A DNA stretch of 46,057 bases, taken from the NCBI GenBank assembly GCA_019415335.1, contig DXKH01000032.1:1-46057 (forward strand), given 5' to 3'. This DNA is from Citrobacter sp. Its GTDB lineage: Bacteria; Pseudomonadota; Gammaproteobacteria; Enterobacterales; Enterobacteriaceae. The notes beneath the pieces are model-generated. The model was not told the origin of the DNA, ran no database searches, and saw only the letters and a program-made list of their open reading frames with translations. Shown piece after piece: positions 9,016-17,038 of this stretch. How positions within the stretch are numbered: the first letter of the stretch is position 1; every line of letters starts with the position of its first letter. Made by a program: the position numbers and the translations under genes.

Positions 9016-10004
9016 TTCATGGACATTATGTGGACACTCCCGCGCATTGGATTAAAGCGTATGGCATCAGTCAGATAATCGGGGGCGAAGTGTGCATATG
9101 TCATTGTTTGCTCGATTGTCGTATGCCCCAGAATGCGCTGTAGCGTGATGATATTTCCACCGTTGATCATGAAATGCGTTGCAAAGGTATGGCGTAAAAC
9201 ATGCAATGCCTGACCTTTCGGTAAGTCTGGCTTTATCTTACGAAGAACATCACGAACCCGTTCATAGTTGGTATCGAACAATTTCCCCGATTTGCGCGTG
9301 AGGATATAGTCCGCGATTTCCTTTGATATCGGTACGGTACGAGCTGGGCCAGTTTTAGTCTTAACAAACGTAACACGGTTACTTATAACGTGTTCAGCTT
9401 TGAGATTACTCGCCTCTCCCCATCTTGCACCTGTATTCAGGCACAGAACGACAACCCTGCGGTCATCCCCGATAAGAGCATTCAGCAAGTTGCGGATTTC
9501 TTCTTCTGACAGAAACGACATTTCTGTATTTTCCAGACGCAGTTTCTTCACAGTATGGAATGGGTTTTCGTGGTGGAACTCCTCCATATCAATCAGCAAA
9601 CTGAACATGCTGGACATGACACAGAAATCCCTGTTTACCGTTCCGGCCGATACTCCGCTGTGAAGTCTTTCTGCACGATATTTCATCAGAAAGTTACGGG
9701 TAAGTTCGTACACTCTCGGTTCGGCCATTTCGCGATTGATTTTATCCAGGCGTTTTTTGTATGAGTCACCATAATTGTGATTCTTCCCGTGGTAACTCCA
9801 CCATATAGAAATCAAATCAGACAATAGTCTTCTGTCTGCGGGTTTGTCCTGCCACTCTTTATCGTGGAAGTTTGTCAGAACATACTTCTCATATGCCTGA
9901 GCTTCCGCTTTACGACTAAATTTGCGACGAATCCTTCTTCCTGAAGTTCCGCGCGGTCTTACGTCCACTTCAAAACGACCATCATCGAGCTTCTTAATCG
10001 ACAT
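9012..10004 (-). CDS. int: P2-type tyrosine integrase
   Basis: 330 residues from ATG 10004, placed 8 bp after GGAGGG; nine open codons upstream have no such site. It aligns with P2 Int from the start (MxIKKLDDGR, RRKF). An N-terminal arm-binding region and core-binding domain (to about 160) precede a catalytic domain with R194 (NTGARWGE), H268-R271 (HVLRH), H294 (LGHT) and the nucleophile Y303 (MTYAHF). It integrates and, with the Cox-like protein, excises the prophage at the raiA-terminator core. Transcribed toward attL; the stop lies 84 bp from the core. Confidence 0.95.
   Translation of the reverse strand: MSIKKLDDGRFEVDVRPRGTSGRRIRRKFSRKAEAQAYEKYVLTNFHDKEWQDKPADRRLLSDLISIWWSYHGKNHNYGDSYKKRLDKINREMAEPRVYELTRNFLMKYRAERLHSGVSAGTVNRDFCVMSSMFSLLIDMEEFHHENPFHTVKKLRLENTEMSFLSEEEIRNLLNALIGDDRRVVVLCLNTGARWGEASNLKAEHVISNRVTFVKTKTGPARTVPISKEIADYILTRKSGKLFDTNYERVRDVLRKIKPDLPKGQALHVLRHTFATHFMINGGNIITLQRILGHTTIEQTMTYAHFAPDYLTDAIRFNPMRGSVHIMSMN
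9019..9036. promoter_or_regulatory. candidate integrase arm-type sites, left
   Basis: ATGGACAT at 9019-9026 and ATGTGGACA at 9028-9036, just inside the int 3' end. ATGTGGAC recurs at 39365-39372 close to attR. Matching octamers on both sides of the core suggest Int arm sites. Confidence 0.5.
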
Positions 10005-10070
10005 AGCGAAGCCCTCCGATATTTGAATCATTATGTAAATTTTGATTTAACGCATAGAAAAACCAGACAA

Positions 10071-10376
10071 TTAACCAACCTTCTGGACGGAGTGGGGCGA
10101 TTTTTTGTCGTCTTGCCCATCAGGGGAGAGAGGCGGAGAAATCTGCCCCGCTGCTGGCGCTGTTTTTCCCGTCATTAACCAAAGAGTATATTTTTCGAAC
10201 CTCGGATGTTGTGTGAACAGCATTAGATTACCTTCTGTCATTTGGATGCCTTTTACCTCGTAGTTAGTCAAGGTGTTGTATGAAATTCCTGTCATTTCAG
10301 CAAGTTGAGTTCGGCTAATTCCCTCCGCTTTTCGAATCAGTTGTATTTTCTTTCCTGCACTTGACGAATTGGTCAT
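10071..10376 (-). CDS. P2 C-like lysogeny repressor
   Basis: 101 residues, a single HTH domain (residues about 9-45: KIQLIRKAEGISRTQLAEMTGISYN.LTNYE) plus a short tail, the size of P2 C and without a LexA-type peptidase domain. That predicts a lysogen not directly cleaved by RecA. ATG 10376 is 10 bp from AAAGGA; an ATG at 10385 is possible but too close to it. Divergent from the cox-like gene; its start lies inside the palindrome at 10375-10387, suggesting autorepression. Confidence 0.8.
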   Translation of the reverse strand: MTNSSSAGKKIQLIRKAEGISRTQLAEMTGISYNTLTNYEVKGIQMTEGNLMLFTQHPRFEKYTLWLMTGKTAPAAGQISPPLSPDGQDDKKSPHSVQKVG

Positions 10377-10410
10377 ATGTGACATATCCTTTCCGTGTCA
10401 GATGTGACAT
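10375..10410. promoter_or_regulatory. candidate repressor operators
   Basis: Two ATGTGACAT palindromes with centres 25 bp apart: 10375-10387 (extended to ATATGTGACATAT) and 10402-10410. The first overlaps the repressor start codon. Paired operators between repressor and cox fit the P2 switch layout. Confidence 0.6.
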
Positions 10411-10418
10411 AAAAATAC

Positions 10419-10452
10419 ACCCTAGAACGCCCTAAGACGCTCTAGGAACCTA
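10419..10452. promoter_or_regulatory. phased CCTA decamers in the switch region
   Basis: CCTA at 10421 and 10431, TCTA at 10441 and CCTA at 10449, the first three 10 bp apart (CACCCTAGAA, CGCCCTAAGA, CGCTCTAGGA). They match the array beside attL and lie directly before the cox-like gene, as expected for Cox autoregulation and repression of the C promoter. Confidence 0.6.
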
Positions 10453-10473
10453 AACTAACGGAGGATATCACAG

Positions 10474-10761
10474 ATGAAGGAACCAGCCGAAAACGTGCTT
10501 TCCAGCCTTGTGACGCCAGAGCTTTTTGCTGAATATATAGGCAAAACACCTGCTGCTATTCGCAAGATGGCCACGGCTGGGAAACTGCCGGTGATCCGCA
10601 TGAAAGACCCTCAAAACCCATCAAAGAAAGGTGGCGAAATATATATTCATCGTGGCGAGTGGGATGCTTATGCGGAACATCTTGCAAAAGAGGCACCCCC
10701 AGAATGGCATGATTGGAAAAATCGGCTATTCACAACCGAAAAATCCAGAACTCAGAATTAA
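10474..10761 (+). CDS. Cox/Apl-like excisionase and switch protein
   Basis: 95 residues behind a strong GGAGG. The region FAEYIGKTPAAIRKMATAGKLPVIRM.DPQ matches P2 Cox (FAKLIGKSTGAVRRMIDKGKLPVIDM.DPQ), a winged-helix DNA-binding fold; P2 Cox is 91 residues. Cox represses the lysogenic promoter and directs excision. First gene of the early operon, divergent from the repressor. The phased repeats at 8989 and 10419 are its likely targets. Confidence 0.85.
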   Translation: MKEPAENVLSSLVTPELFAEYIGKTPAAIRKMATAGKLPVIRMKDPQNPSKKGGEIYIHRGEWDAYAEHLAKEAPPEWHDWKNRLFTTEKSRTQN

Positions 10762-10794
10762 ATATTAACTTCATTAGATAATGTGAAATTAATT

Positions 10795-11115
10795 ATGAAA
10801 AGCAAATATGCCACGCTTATTCGAAACTTGTTGCAAAGCTATCATGCCCAGGCAACAGCGATTGATAAAGAAAATTTCTCTGTCCATAGTGACGGTATTC
10901 ATTTAATGGAATTGAATCTTCAGCTGGCAAAATGTCTGGAAGGAATATCAGCAACGGCACGATTTAATAATGATGTTGATGATTTCGCAGAGCTTCACAA
11001 AATTACCCTGATGGCATTTAATGGCGATATACCAACGGAAGATAATATTCCTGTGCTTTCTTCTCTTGCTTCAGGAGTAATGAGAAAAGGCAATTCTAGT
11101 CTGAAAGCTGTTTAA
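10795..11115 (+). CDS. early phage protein, unknown
   Basis: 106 residues from ATG 10795; a GTG at 10783 would add four codons. Mostly helical and acidic, no signal peptide, membrane segment or motif that I recognise. It stands 33 bp after the cox-like gene in the early operon, at the position of P2 B and neighbouring small genes, but I see no similarity to B. AT-rich relative to the late genes. Confidence 0.65.
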   Translation: MKSKYATLIRNLLQSYHAQATAIDKENFSVHSDGIHLMELNLQLAKCLEGISATARFNNDVDDFAELHKITLMAFNGDIPTEDNIPVLSSLASGVMRKGNSSLKAV

Positions 11116-11130
11116 CGTTAAGGGAATGCT

Positions 11131-11700
11131 ATGAAACATTTAATGATTGATCTTGAAACAATGGATAACAAACCAACGGCAGCAATTACCGCTATTGGCG
11201 CTGTATTATTTAATCCGGAAACTGGCGAAATGGGGGAAACTTTCTATCGCCGTGTCAGTCTTGCAAGTAGCGTTGATTACGACTGCACTATGGGAGCCGA
11301 TACAGTTCTGTGGTGGCTGCGTCAGTCCTCCGAAGCAAGGAGCGAGATTATTAATGATGCGAATTGTCCGCTGGATACGGCCATTTCTGACCTTTTCCAC
11401 TTTATCAGTGAACTCACTGATGCACATCATTTACAGGTTTGGGGTAATGGAGCGTCGTTTGATAACGTTATCCTCCGCCATGCTGCAAATAAGGTAGGCT
11501 TGTTAAGCCCGATGTGGAATTACTGGAATGACCGTGATGTCAGGACGATAAATGCGCTGGCCAAAGATTTAGGGTTGAACATCAAAAACATTATTAAATT
11601 TGAAGGTACACCGCACCATGCACTATATGACGCTATTTATCAGGCTAAACTAGTGTCTTACGTCTGGACTTATCTCGTTAAAATAGCCAGTGTGAAATAA
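11131..11700 (+). CDS. DEDDh-type 3'-5' exonuclease
   Basis: 189 residues. ExoI: MIDLETMD carries D7 and E9; ExoII: NGASFDN carries D111; ExoIII: HHALYDA carries H162 and D167, the DEDDh arrangement. It resembles the phage and RecE-type exonuclease group (Rv2179c/DUF5051-like) and probably degrades single-stranded DNA or RNA during phage replication or recombination. Start ATG 11131 follows AAGGGAATGCT. Cytoplasmic; between two unknown small genes of the early operon. Confidence 0.85.
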   Translation: MKHLMIDLETMDNKPTAAITAIGAVLFNPETGEMGETFYRRVSLASSVDYDCTMGADTVLWWLRQSSEARSEIINDANCPLDTAISDLFHFISELTDAHHLQVWGNGASFDNVILRHAANKVGLLSPMWNYWNDRDVRTINALAKDLGLNIKNIIKFEGTPHHALYDAIYQAKLVSYVWTYLVKIASVK

Positions 11701-11702
11701 CT

Positions 11703-11921
11703 ATGCTGAAAGTGACCTCTCATGCAAGTGAAAGTGTCATTAACAAGGCATTTTCAGCGCTGACAGAATATTACAATGGCAAAAAGATATATCAGGTTAT
11801 AAAACCAAATCATTATTTCTCTGTTCATGTCTCCTATCGCTGGCGTTTGCTTAGTAAGGATAATGGCAGAAGCTGGGAGTTAATGACGCATGAAAGATAT
11901 AACAAGCAGTACAGAATATAG
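11703..11921 (+). CDS. small basic protein, ParE-toxin-like
   Basis: 72 residues, basic, starting 3 bp after the exonuclease stop, so likely coupled. The C-terminal half (YRWRLLSKDNGRSWELMTHERYNKQYR) resembles short phage proteins annotated as ParE family toxin-like. No antitoxin gene is adjacent, so it may be a phage protein that merely uses the fold. Function uncertain; the reading frame is supported by spacing and coding character. Confidence 0.6.
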   Translation: MLKVTSHASESVINKAFSALTEYYNGKKIYQVIKPNHYFSVHVSYRWRLLSKDNGRSWELMTHERYNKQYRI

Positions 11922-11960
11922 TTTTTGCCTTTTATTCATCATTTCACACATGGATTATAT

Positions 11961-14618
11961 ATGAACGCAACGATACAACAGGACGTTGTGCGCCGTCTTG
12001 TTCAGGATTTTGAGTTTAAAGAGCGGGATAAGTATTTGCAGCAGGGTGTATGCCCTAAGTGTCGTAAGCGCGAATTATTCACCAGCATAGATAAGCCCTG
12101 GATTCTGAAGTGTGGCCGCGAAAATAACTGCGGCCATCAGGTCGTTGTTAAGGAGCTGTACCCGGATATTTTTGAGGATTGGTCTAAGCGGTATCAGGAT
12201 ACGCCGGAAACCCCACACGCAGCTGCTGAGGCGTATTTGCGTGAGGCCAGAGGGCTGGATACCGAACCACTGAAAGGCATTTTCACCCAGGGCGCGTTTG
12301 TTAAAGATGGCATGGGATCGGCAACAGTCAAATTTAAGCTGTCATGTGGTGCGACGTGGGAGCGCATTATTGACCAGCCCCAACGCTTTGGTAAGCAAAA
12401 AGCCAATATTAAAGGGAGCTATGTCGGTCACTGGTGGGTGCCACCTTCTGTCAATCTGCTGGAAGTGAACGAAATCTGGATCACTGAGGGGATATTTAAT
12501 GCGCTGAGTCTTTGCCAGGCAGGTTTACCCGCGGTTGCCACACTGAGCAGCAACAACTACCCGCTGGCCGCACTGGATATGCTGGCCAAAGAACTGGGCG
12601 AAAAACCGCGCCCACGCCTTGTATGGGCATTTGATGGTGATAAAGCCGGCACAAAGCATACGCTGGCGTTCGCCGCCCGTAGTGAGGGTGCAGGCTGGAA
12701 AGTTCGCGCGGCGCAGCCAGTGAAATCATCCTCCTGTCTGGACTGGAATGACTTGTTGCTGCGTGGCCGGTTCAGCAAATCGGACATCAAAAATTATCGC
12801 TACTATGGCGATATTCTGCTGGCGAAAAGCCCGACTGAAAAAGCGCTGCTCATGCATCAACATAATGAGTGGCATTCGTTCTATTTTGAACATAATTCCC
12901 GCATGTACTGGTTTGAACTGGATCTGGATAGGTACATGCGAGCCTATGAACGAATCAGTAATACCGGTACCGAAGTTATCCAGGACTGGGAAGCCAAAGA
13001 ACGGGCTGTGAAAGAATCTGGCGGCGTGACAGAAATAGCTAACTGCTGGCTGACCCCGCTCTATTTCCAGCGTTCTGAACCTACTGACGAGTCCTGGTAT
13101 TACGTTAAGGTCAACATGCCGAACCGGCCAGCTGTGAAGGATACCTTCACGGCGAACCAGCTCACCAGCTCCGCCGAGTTTAAGAAACGTTTGCTGCATA
13201 TCGCCAAAGGGGCGGTATACATCGGCAGCACCAAGCAACTGGATAAGTTCATCCAGATGCGGCTTCCTCAAATAAAAGAGGTTAAGACACAGAACTTTAT
13301 CGGCTACAACAAAGATTATTCAGCGTGGCTGTTTAACCGTGTGGCCGTGTGCGATGGCCGGCTGTATGAGATGAACGATGAAGACTATTTTGAAATCAAT
13401 CACGCCAGTGTAAAAAGCTTGAGCCTGACACCATCGCTGGATCTGAATCCAAAGCTGAATGAGTTTACCACTGGCTGGATTGACGATATCTGGACGGCAT
13501 TTGGTGAAAAGGGGTACGTGGCGCTGGCATTCTGGCTGGGGTCGCTTTTTGCCGAACAAATCCGGGAGCGCGATAAGTCATTCCCGTTTCTGGAAATCGT
13601 GGGTGAACCGGGGACAGGTAAATCCACACTGATTGAATTTCTGTGGAAGCTCGCCGGCCGTGAAGAATACGAAGGTTTTGATCCTTCTAAATCCACAGCC
13701 GCAGCGCGTGGGCGTAACTTTGCCCAGGTTGGCAACTTGCCGGTTGTGTTAATCGAAGGCGATCGCACCACAGATAATGCCAAGCAACGCGCTTTTGACT
13801 GGGATGAACTGAAATCATTGTATAACGGCCGCGCTTCCCGTGCTGTGGGGATAAAATCCAATAATAACGAGACATACGAACCACCTTTCAGGGGCAGTAT
13901 TGTGATTGCACAGAACGCTGATACAGACGGCAGCAAGGCGTTTCTGGAGCGTATTATCCATATCTATACCGACAAACGCGGGCAGTCAATTCAGACGCGC
14001 CACGCTGCTGAGCGGCTGGAACAACTCCCAGTCAGCCAAGTATCCGGATTCACACTGCTGGCCACCATGCGTGAAAAAGAAATCATGCAAACTTTTGGCA
14101 AGGGGTATGAGCGCGCCAGGAATGCGCTGGAGTCTAACAGCAATATTCGTCATATCCGTATTGCAAAGAATCACGCGCAGCTTGTGGGCTTGCTGGAAGC
14201 GCTTGCGCTTGTTGTGCCGGTACCGGTTGAACGCATAGAAAAAACTCGTGAAGCCATCACCGCGCTGGCCATTGAACGTTGTCTGGCACTTAAAAAGGAT
14301 CACCCGATGGTGCAGGAGTTTTGGGAGCTGTTTGATTACCTGGATGAACTGGCACCCTATGGTGTCAATCACTCCTCAGATGAAAATGAAATTGCGGTTA
14401 ACTTTAACCATCTGGAGGAAGTCGCCGCAGCTCACCGGCAGCGGATTCCGTTCACTTTAACGGAAATTAAAAAGCTGCTTAAAAACGGTAATGAACGCCG
14501 GTTCATCAGGCAAAGCACCACGCGCAGCGTGGTAAGTGAGCGTCATAATCGTGGTAAAGGGGATATGCAAAGAATGCCAGAAACATTTCGATGTTGGATT
14601 TTCAGAAGAGAAAATTAG
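11961..14618 (+). CDS. TOPRIM primase-helicase replication protein
   Basis: 885 residues from ATG 11961. N-terminal zinc-binding segment (C31, C34, C51, C57, H59), TOPRIM domain (E176 in ITEGIFN; D225 and D227 in AFDGDKAG), and a C-terminal AAA+/SF3-like helicase with Walker A GEPGTGKST at 548-556 and an acidic LIEGD at 597-601. The organisation recalls P4 alpha and plasmid TraC-type primases. It replaces the rolling-circle A protein of P2, so replication is expected to start at an iteron origin (see 38071-38359) and proceed by theta mode. Last gene of the early operon. The twelve open codons upstream of 11961 have no ribosome site. Confidence 0.9.
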   Translation: MNATIQQDVVRRLVQDFEFKERDKYLQQGVCPKCRKRELFTSIDKPWILKCGRENNCGHQVVVKELYPDIFEDWSKRYQDTPETPHAAAEAYLREARGLDTEPLKGIFTQGAFVKDGMGSATVKFKLSCGATWERIIDQPQRFGKQKANIKGSYVGHWWVPPSVNLLEVNEIWITEGIFNALSLCQAGLPAVATLSSNNYPLAALDMLAKELGEKPRPRLVWAFDGDKAGTKHTLAFAARSEGAGWKVRAAQPVKSSSCLDWNDLLLRGRFSKSDIKNYRYYGDILLAKSPTEKALLMHQHNEWHSFYFEHNSRMYWFELDLDRYMRAYERISNTGTEVIQDWEAKERAVKESGGVTEIANCWLTPLYFQRSEPTDESWYYVKVNMPNRPAVKDTFTANQLTSSAEFKKRLLHIAKGAVYIGSTKQLDKFIQMRLPQIKEVKTQNFIGYNKDYSAWLFNRVAVCDGRLYEMNDEDYFEINHASVKSLSLTPSLDLNPKLNEFTTGWIDDIWTAFGEKGYVALAFWLGSLFAEQIRERDKSFPFLEIVGEPGTGKSTLIEFLWKLAGREEYEGFDPSKSTAAARGRNFAQVGNLPVVLIEGDRTTDNAKQRAFDWDELKSLYNGRASRAVGIKSNNNETYEPPFRGSIVIAQNADTDGSKAFLERIIHIYTDKRGQSIQTRHAAERLEQLPVSQVSGFTLLATMREKEIMQTFGKGYERARNALESNSNIRHIRIAKNHAQLVGLLEALALVVPVPVERIEKTREAITALAIERCLALKKDHPMVQEFWELFDYLDELAPYGVNHSSDENEIAVNFNHLEEVAAAHRQRIPFTLTEIKKLLKNGNERRFIRQSTTRSVVSERHNRGKGDMQRMPETFRCWIFRREN

Positions 14619-14630
14619 CAATTGAAAAGT

Positions 14631-14674
14631 TTTGTCCCGGCACATAAAATATTAAGTTCATGTGTCGGGACAAA
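14631..14674. terminator. hairpin between primase and OLD genes
   Basis: 15-bp stem TTTGTCCCGGCACAT / ATGTGTCGGGACAAA (one G-T pair) with a 14-base AT loop, lying between two convergent genes. Likely works in both directions; its T-tracts are imperfect. Confidence 0.7.
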
Positions 14675-14679
14675 TTAAA

Positions 14680-16440
14680 TTAAATCCAGTTTATAAAATC
14701 TTCCATTTCGTCATAATTTTTGATAATTCCCCTCGCATCTTTAGTGTCATCACATAAACAATCTAAAAGGTTATCCCATTCGCTTTGCTTTTTACCAAAT
14801 CCATATACTTGTTCTATATCGCCAGATTTCCAAATATATATCCCTTCATCTTTAAGTTTTTGATGGATGGCGTGGATATATTCTTTGGTTTCTTCATGAT
14901 TGCATATCGCAATGAAATCTTTACTTGAGCTGGATTTAAACGATTCAATTGATGTGATTGGGTTTTTTAGTTGAAGTGAAGCCGGGTTTTTAATTGAGTT
15001 TAAGGCAGTTAATAGATTGTCACATTCAGTTCTGAGCTTTTCAGTGTGAGTGGTTGGAAGGACGATAGATAGAAAATCACAATCAGCAAGTATTCGAGTC
15101 TTGATTCCAATTGAATTTATCACGTCAGCCATTTTAAAGAGACTCCCTTTCCCATCAACAGCAACTATACAAGTTCTACTTGGGTTAAGTTCATTTTCTC
15201 TTATTTTCTTGTATAAAGCATATAAGACATTTGTTTCAGTTTTTCCTTCGACCAATAATACTTCTTCAGAGAATAAGAAAAGAGATGAATTTGATAAAGT
15301 GAATGCTGAATGTAACTGCGGAGAAGAAGTTTTATATAGTTCTTCTATCTTTTCTGAAATGGTTTTTCTGGCAATGGTTCCATCAGCATCTTTACACACT
15401 TGGATCGCATTTGGCGCATGTTTAGCTGAAAGCATACTTGCTGAGTGAGTGGATATAATTACTTGATAACCTGAGTCACTTAATGAAACAAGTGACTCTC
15501 TCACAGAATCTATTGCTGATGGGTGTAAGTAAAGTTCAGGTTCATCAATAAAAATCAACGTATTTGACTTTTTAGTGTCTTCACTTTTTTTCTTTATTTC
15601 TGCAAGGTATTGTATTAAAGCCATTTGAATAGAACGTTGTGTCCCATGTCCAAATCTACTTATGTCTCGCATGACAGAGCCATCTTCACGGTTCTCAAAT
15701 ACTTTTAAAGTTCCTGATTTAAATATGTCATCGAGTGTAGGGGTTGGGAAGTGTAGTTTTACGCTTACATCTGGAAAGAATTTATTAACTTTATTATTAA
15801 CACCAGAATCTATGGTATTTAGACCATCTAACCTATTTTCGCCATCATGTGCAAGGTACTTTCCTATTTCGGAAATGTTTTTAGAGAATTTCTCCTCATG
15901 CTCTTTTTTTATTTCAGAGACTATTGCTAATAGGATTTTGCCTATAGTAGTAGATGTTTTGTATTTTGTTGCATCTTCAACAGCATCAGACATTGCAGGG
16001 ATGTGTATAGGTTCAGGGAATATGTTGGATATTGCTCCATCAATCCCACCCGGATTCTTTTTCCAGTTAGTACCATCAAATACATCAAGGCTTTTTTTTG
16101 TCTTGCCTGTTTTTTCGTCAATTTCTTGTGCTCTTAAGAAATTCAATTTTCCATCAATGATAAAAGGTGCTATCTTTTGTTGGTTTTCTTCAGTCAGTAA
16201 CGTTAGAGTTTCTTCTGTTATACCTTCTATAACTCCTTCAACAAAAACAGGTTTTCTTGGGTCATACATGTCTTCACTGGAAATTGTTGAACCTTCTAAA
16301 AGCCACTTTATTGCTAAAATAATATTTGATTTCCCTGCGTTATTATAACCAACTAATGCAGTGAAAGGTCGCAGAACAGCGGTTGTTGACTTGCAAGACC
16401 TAAAGTTATTTATATTTACTTTTGTAAGACGTACAGTCAT
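14680..16440 (-). CDS. OLD-family ATP-dependent nuclease
   Basis: 586 residues from ATG 16440 (AAGGAAATAGAA); 36 open codons upstream form an AT-rich, site-less extension. An ABC/SMC-type ATPase has Walker A GYNNAGKS at 31-38, signature-like SRFGHGTQRS at 261-270, Walker B LIFIDEPE and THSAS (330s). It is followed by a TOPRIM nuclease domain: LLVEGKTE at 395-402, VDGKG near 430 and DCD at 453-455. This is the OLD architecture (P2 Old, GajA). No UvrD-like gajB follows, so it is a stand-alone class 1 type. It sits on the strand opposite to the replication gene, as old does beside A in P2, and is much more AT-rich than the late genes. Probable superinfection-exclusion or defence gene. Confidence 0.9.
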   Translation of the reverse strand: MTVRLTKVNINNFRSCKSTTAVLRPFTALVGYNNAGKSNIILAIKWLLEGSTISSEDMYDPRKPVFVEGVIEGITEETLTLLTEENQQKIAPFIIDGKLNFLRAQEIDEKTGKTKKSLDVFDGTNWKKNPGGIDGAISNIFPEPIHIPAMSDAVEDATKYKTSTTIGKILLAIVSEIKKEHEEKFSKNISEIGKYLAHDGENRLDGLNTIDSGVNNKVNKFFPDVSVKLHFPTPTLDDIFKSGTLKVFENREDGSVMRDISRFGHGTQRSIQMALIQYLAEIKKKSEDTKKSNTLIFIDEPELYLHPSAIDSVRESLVSLSDSGYQVIISTHSASMLSAKHAPNAIQVCKDADGTIARKTISEKIEELYKTSSPQLHSAFTLSNSSLFLFSEEVLLVEGKTETNVLYALYKKIRENELNPSRTCIVAVDGKGSLFKMADVINSIGIKTRILADCDFLSIVLPTTHTEKLRTECDNLLTALNSIKNPASLQLKNPITSIESFKSSSSKDFIAICNHEETKEYIHAIHQKLKDEGIYIWKSGDIEQVYGFGKKQSEWDNLLDCLCDDTKDARGIIKNYDEMEDFINWI

Positions 16441-16677
16441 TTCTATTTCCTTAAGCACTGTGTGATTGTAATCTTGAAACTTGAAAAGTAATTGTATTAC
16501 AAACTTAGGAAATATAAATAGGGATGTAAAGAGAAGTGTGATGTGCAATGGTTTTTGATAAGTTAAAGTAATGAATGTGATTATGTCTTGCTTTATAATA
16601 ACTGTACGAAAGAGTTTTCGTTGTAAAAGTGAATATGAAAGATAAATTTTGATGCTGGATTTATGTTAGATAAAAAG

Positions 16678-16713
16678 ATAACAAATGGCACCGGTATCGG
16701 TGCCATTTGTTAT
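16678..16713. terminator. 16-bp perfect hairpin after the ogr-like gene
   Basis: ATAACAAATGGCACCG and its exact complement around a GTAT loop; it includes the ogr-like stop codon at 16710-16712. It separates the portal-ogr transcript from the OLD gene on the same strand. The run after the stem on the minus strand is only moderately T-rich. Confidence 0.75.
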
Positions 16714-16985
16714 GCCAGTGCAGTACCGTCCTGACTCAGAAACTTGAGCATCAGCTGTTTTTGCTGCATATCAAGGCTGTTACAGATAGTGGCGATCAAC
16801 GCATCGCTGGATTTGGCGCTGGGGCTGATGGTATGTGAGAACGTCATATTCATCACAAAAGTGTGACCGCATTCAACATCAGTACAGGCGCAATATAAAT
16901 CAGACAGCTCCTTGTGTTTTCTGGCTGTTTTTTTGATAACAGCCCTTGCCTCACATACCGGACAGTAAACCTTCATTACCCGCAT
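16710..16985 (-). CDS. Ogr/Delta-like late gene activator
   Basis: 91 residues from ATG 16985, with GGAG 8 bp upstream. A further ATG at 17039 overlaps the portal stop (TAATG) and would add 18 residues. Zinc motif C8-x2-C11-x22-C34-x4-C39 is exactly the Ogr/Delta pattern, with GHTF after it. Such proteins bind upstream of P2-type late promoters and contact RNA polymerase alpha. In P2 the gene is alone after D; here it is the third gene behind terminase and portal. I did not find the P2 box TGT-N12-ACA between 19837 and 19979, so its target may differ. Confidence 0.85.
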   Translation of the reverse strand: MRVMKVYCPVCEARAVIKKTARKHKELSDLYCACTDVECGHTFVMNMTFSHTISPSAKSSDALIATICNSLDMQQKQLMLKFLSQDGTALA

Positions 16986-17038
16986 ATCCATCGCTCCGGA
17001 AGTTGGAAAACGATGATATTTTAGCCTTTTTGTGGACA

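Noticed and set aside
9012..10031. Longer integrase start at 10031
   Set aside because: The extra nine residues precede the start conserved in P2 Int and have no ribosome site, while GGAGGG precedes 10004.
15662..16348. 228-codon open frame on the plus strand
   Set aside because: Antisense shadow of the OLD nuclease gene; Ser/Phe-rich composition is the complement of the AT-rich gene.
14680..16440. Gabija system (GajA plus GajB)
   Set aside because: The OLD-type protein matches GajA in layout, but no UvrD/PcrA-like gene is on either side; only hairpins and phage genes follow.
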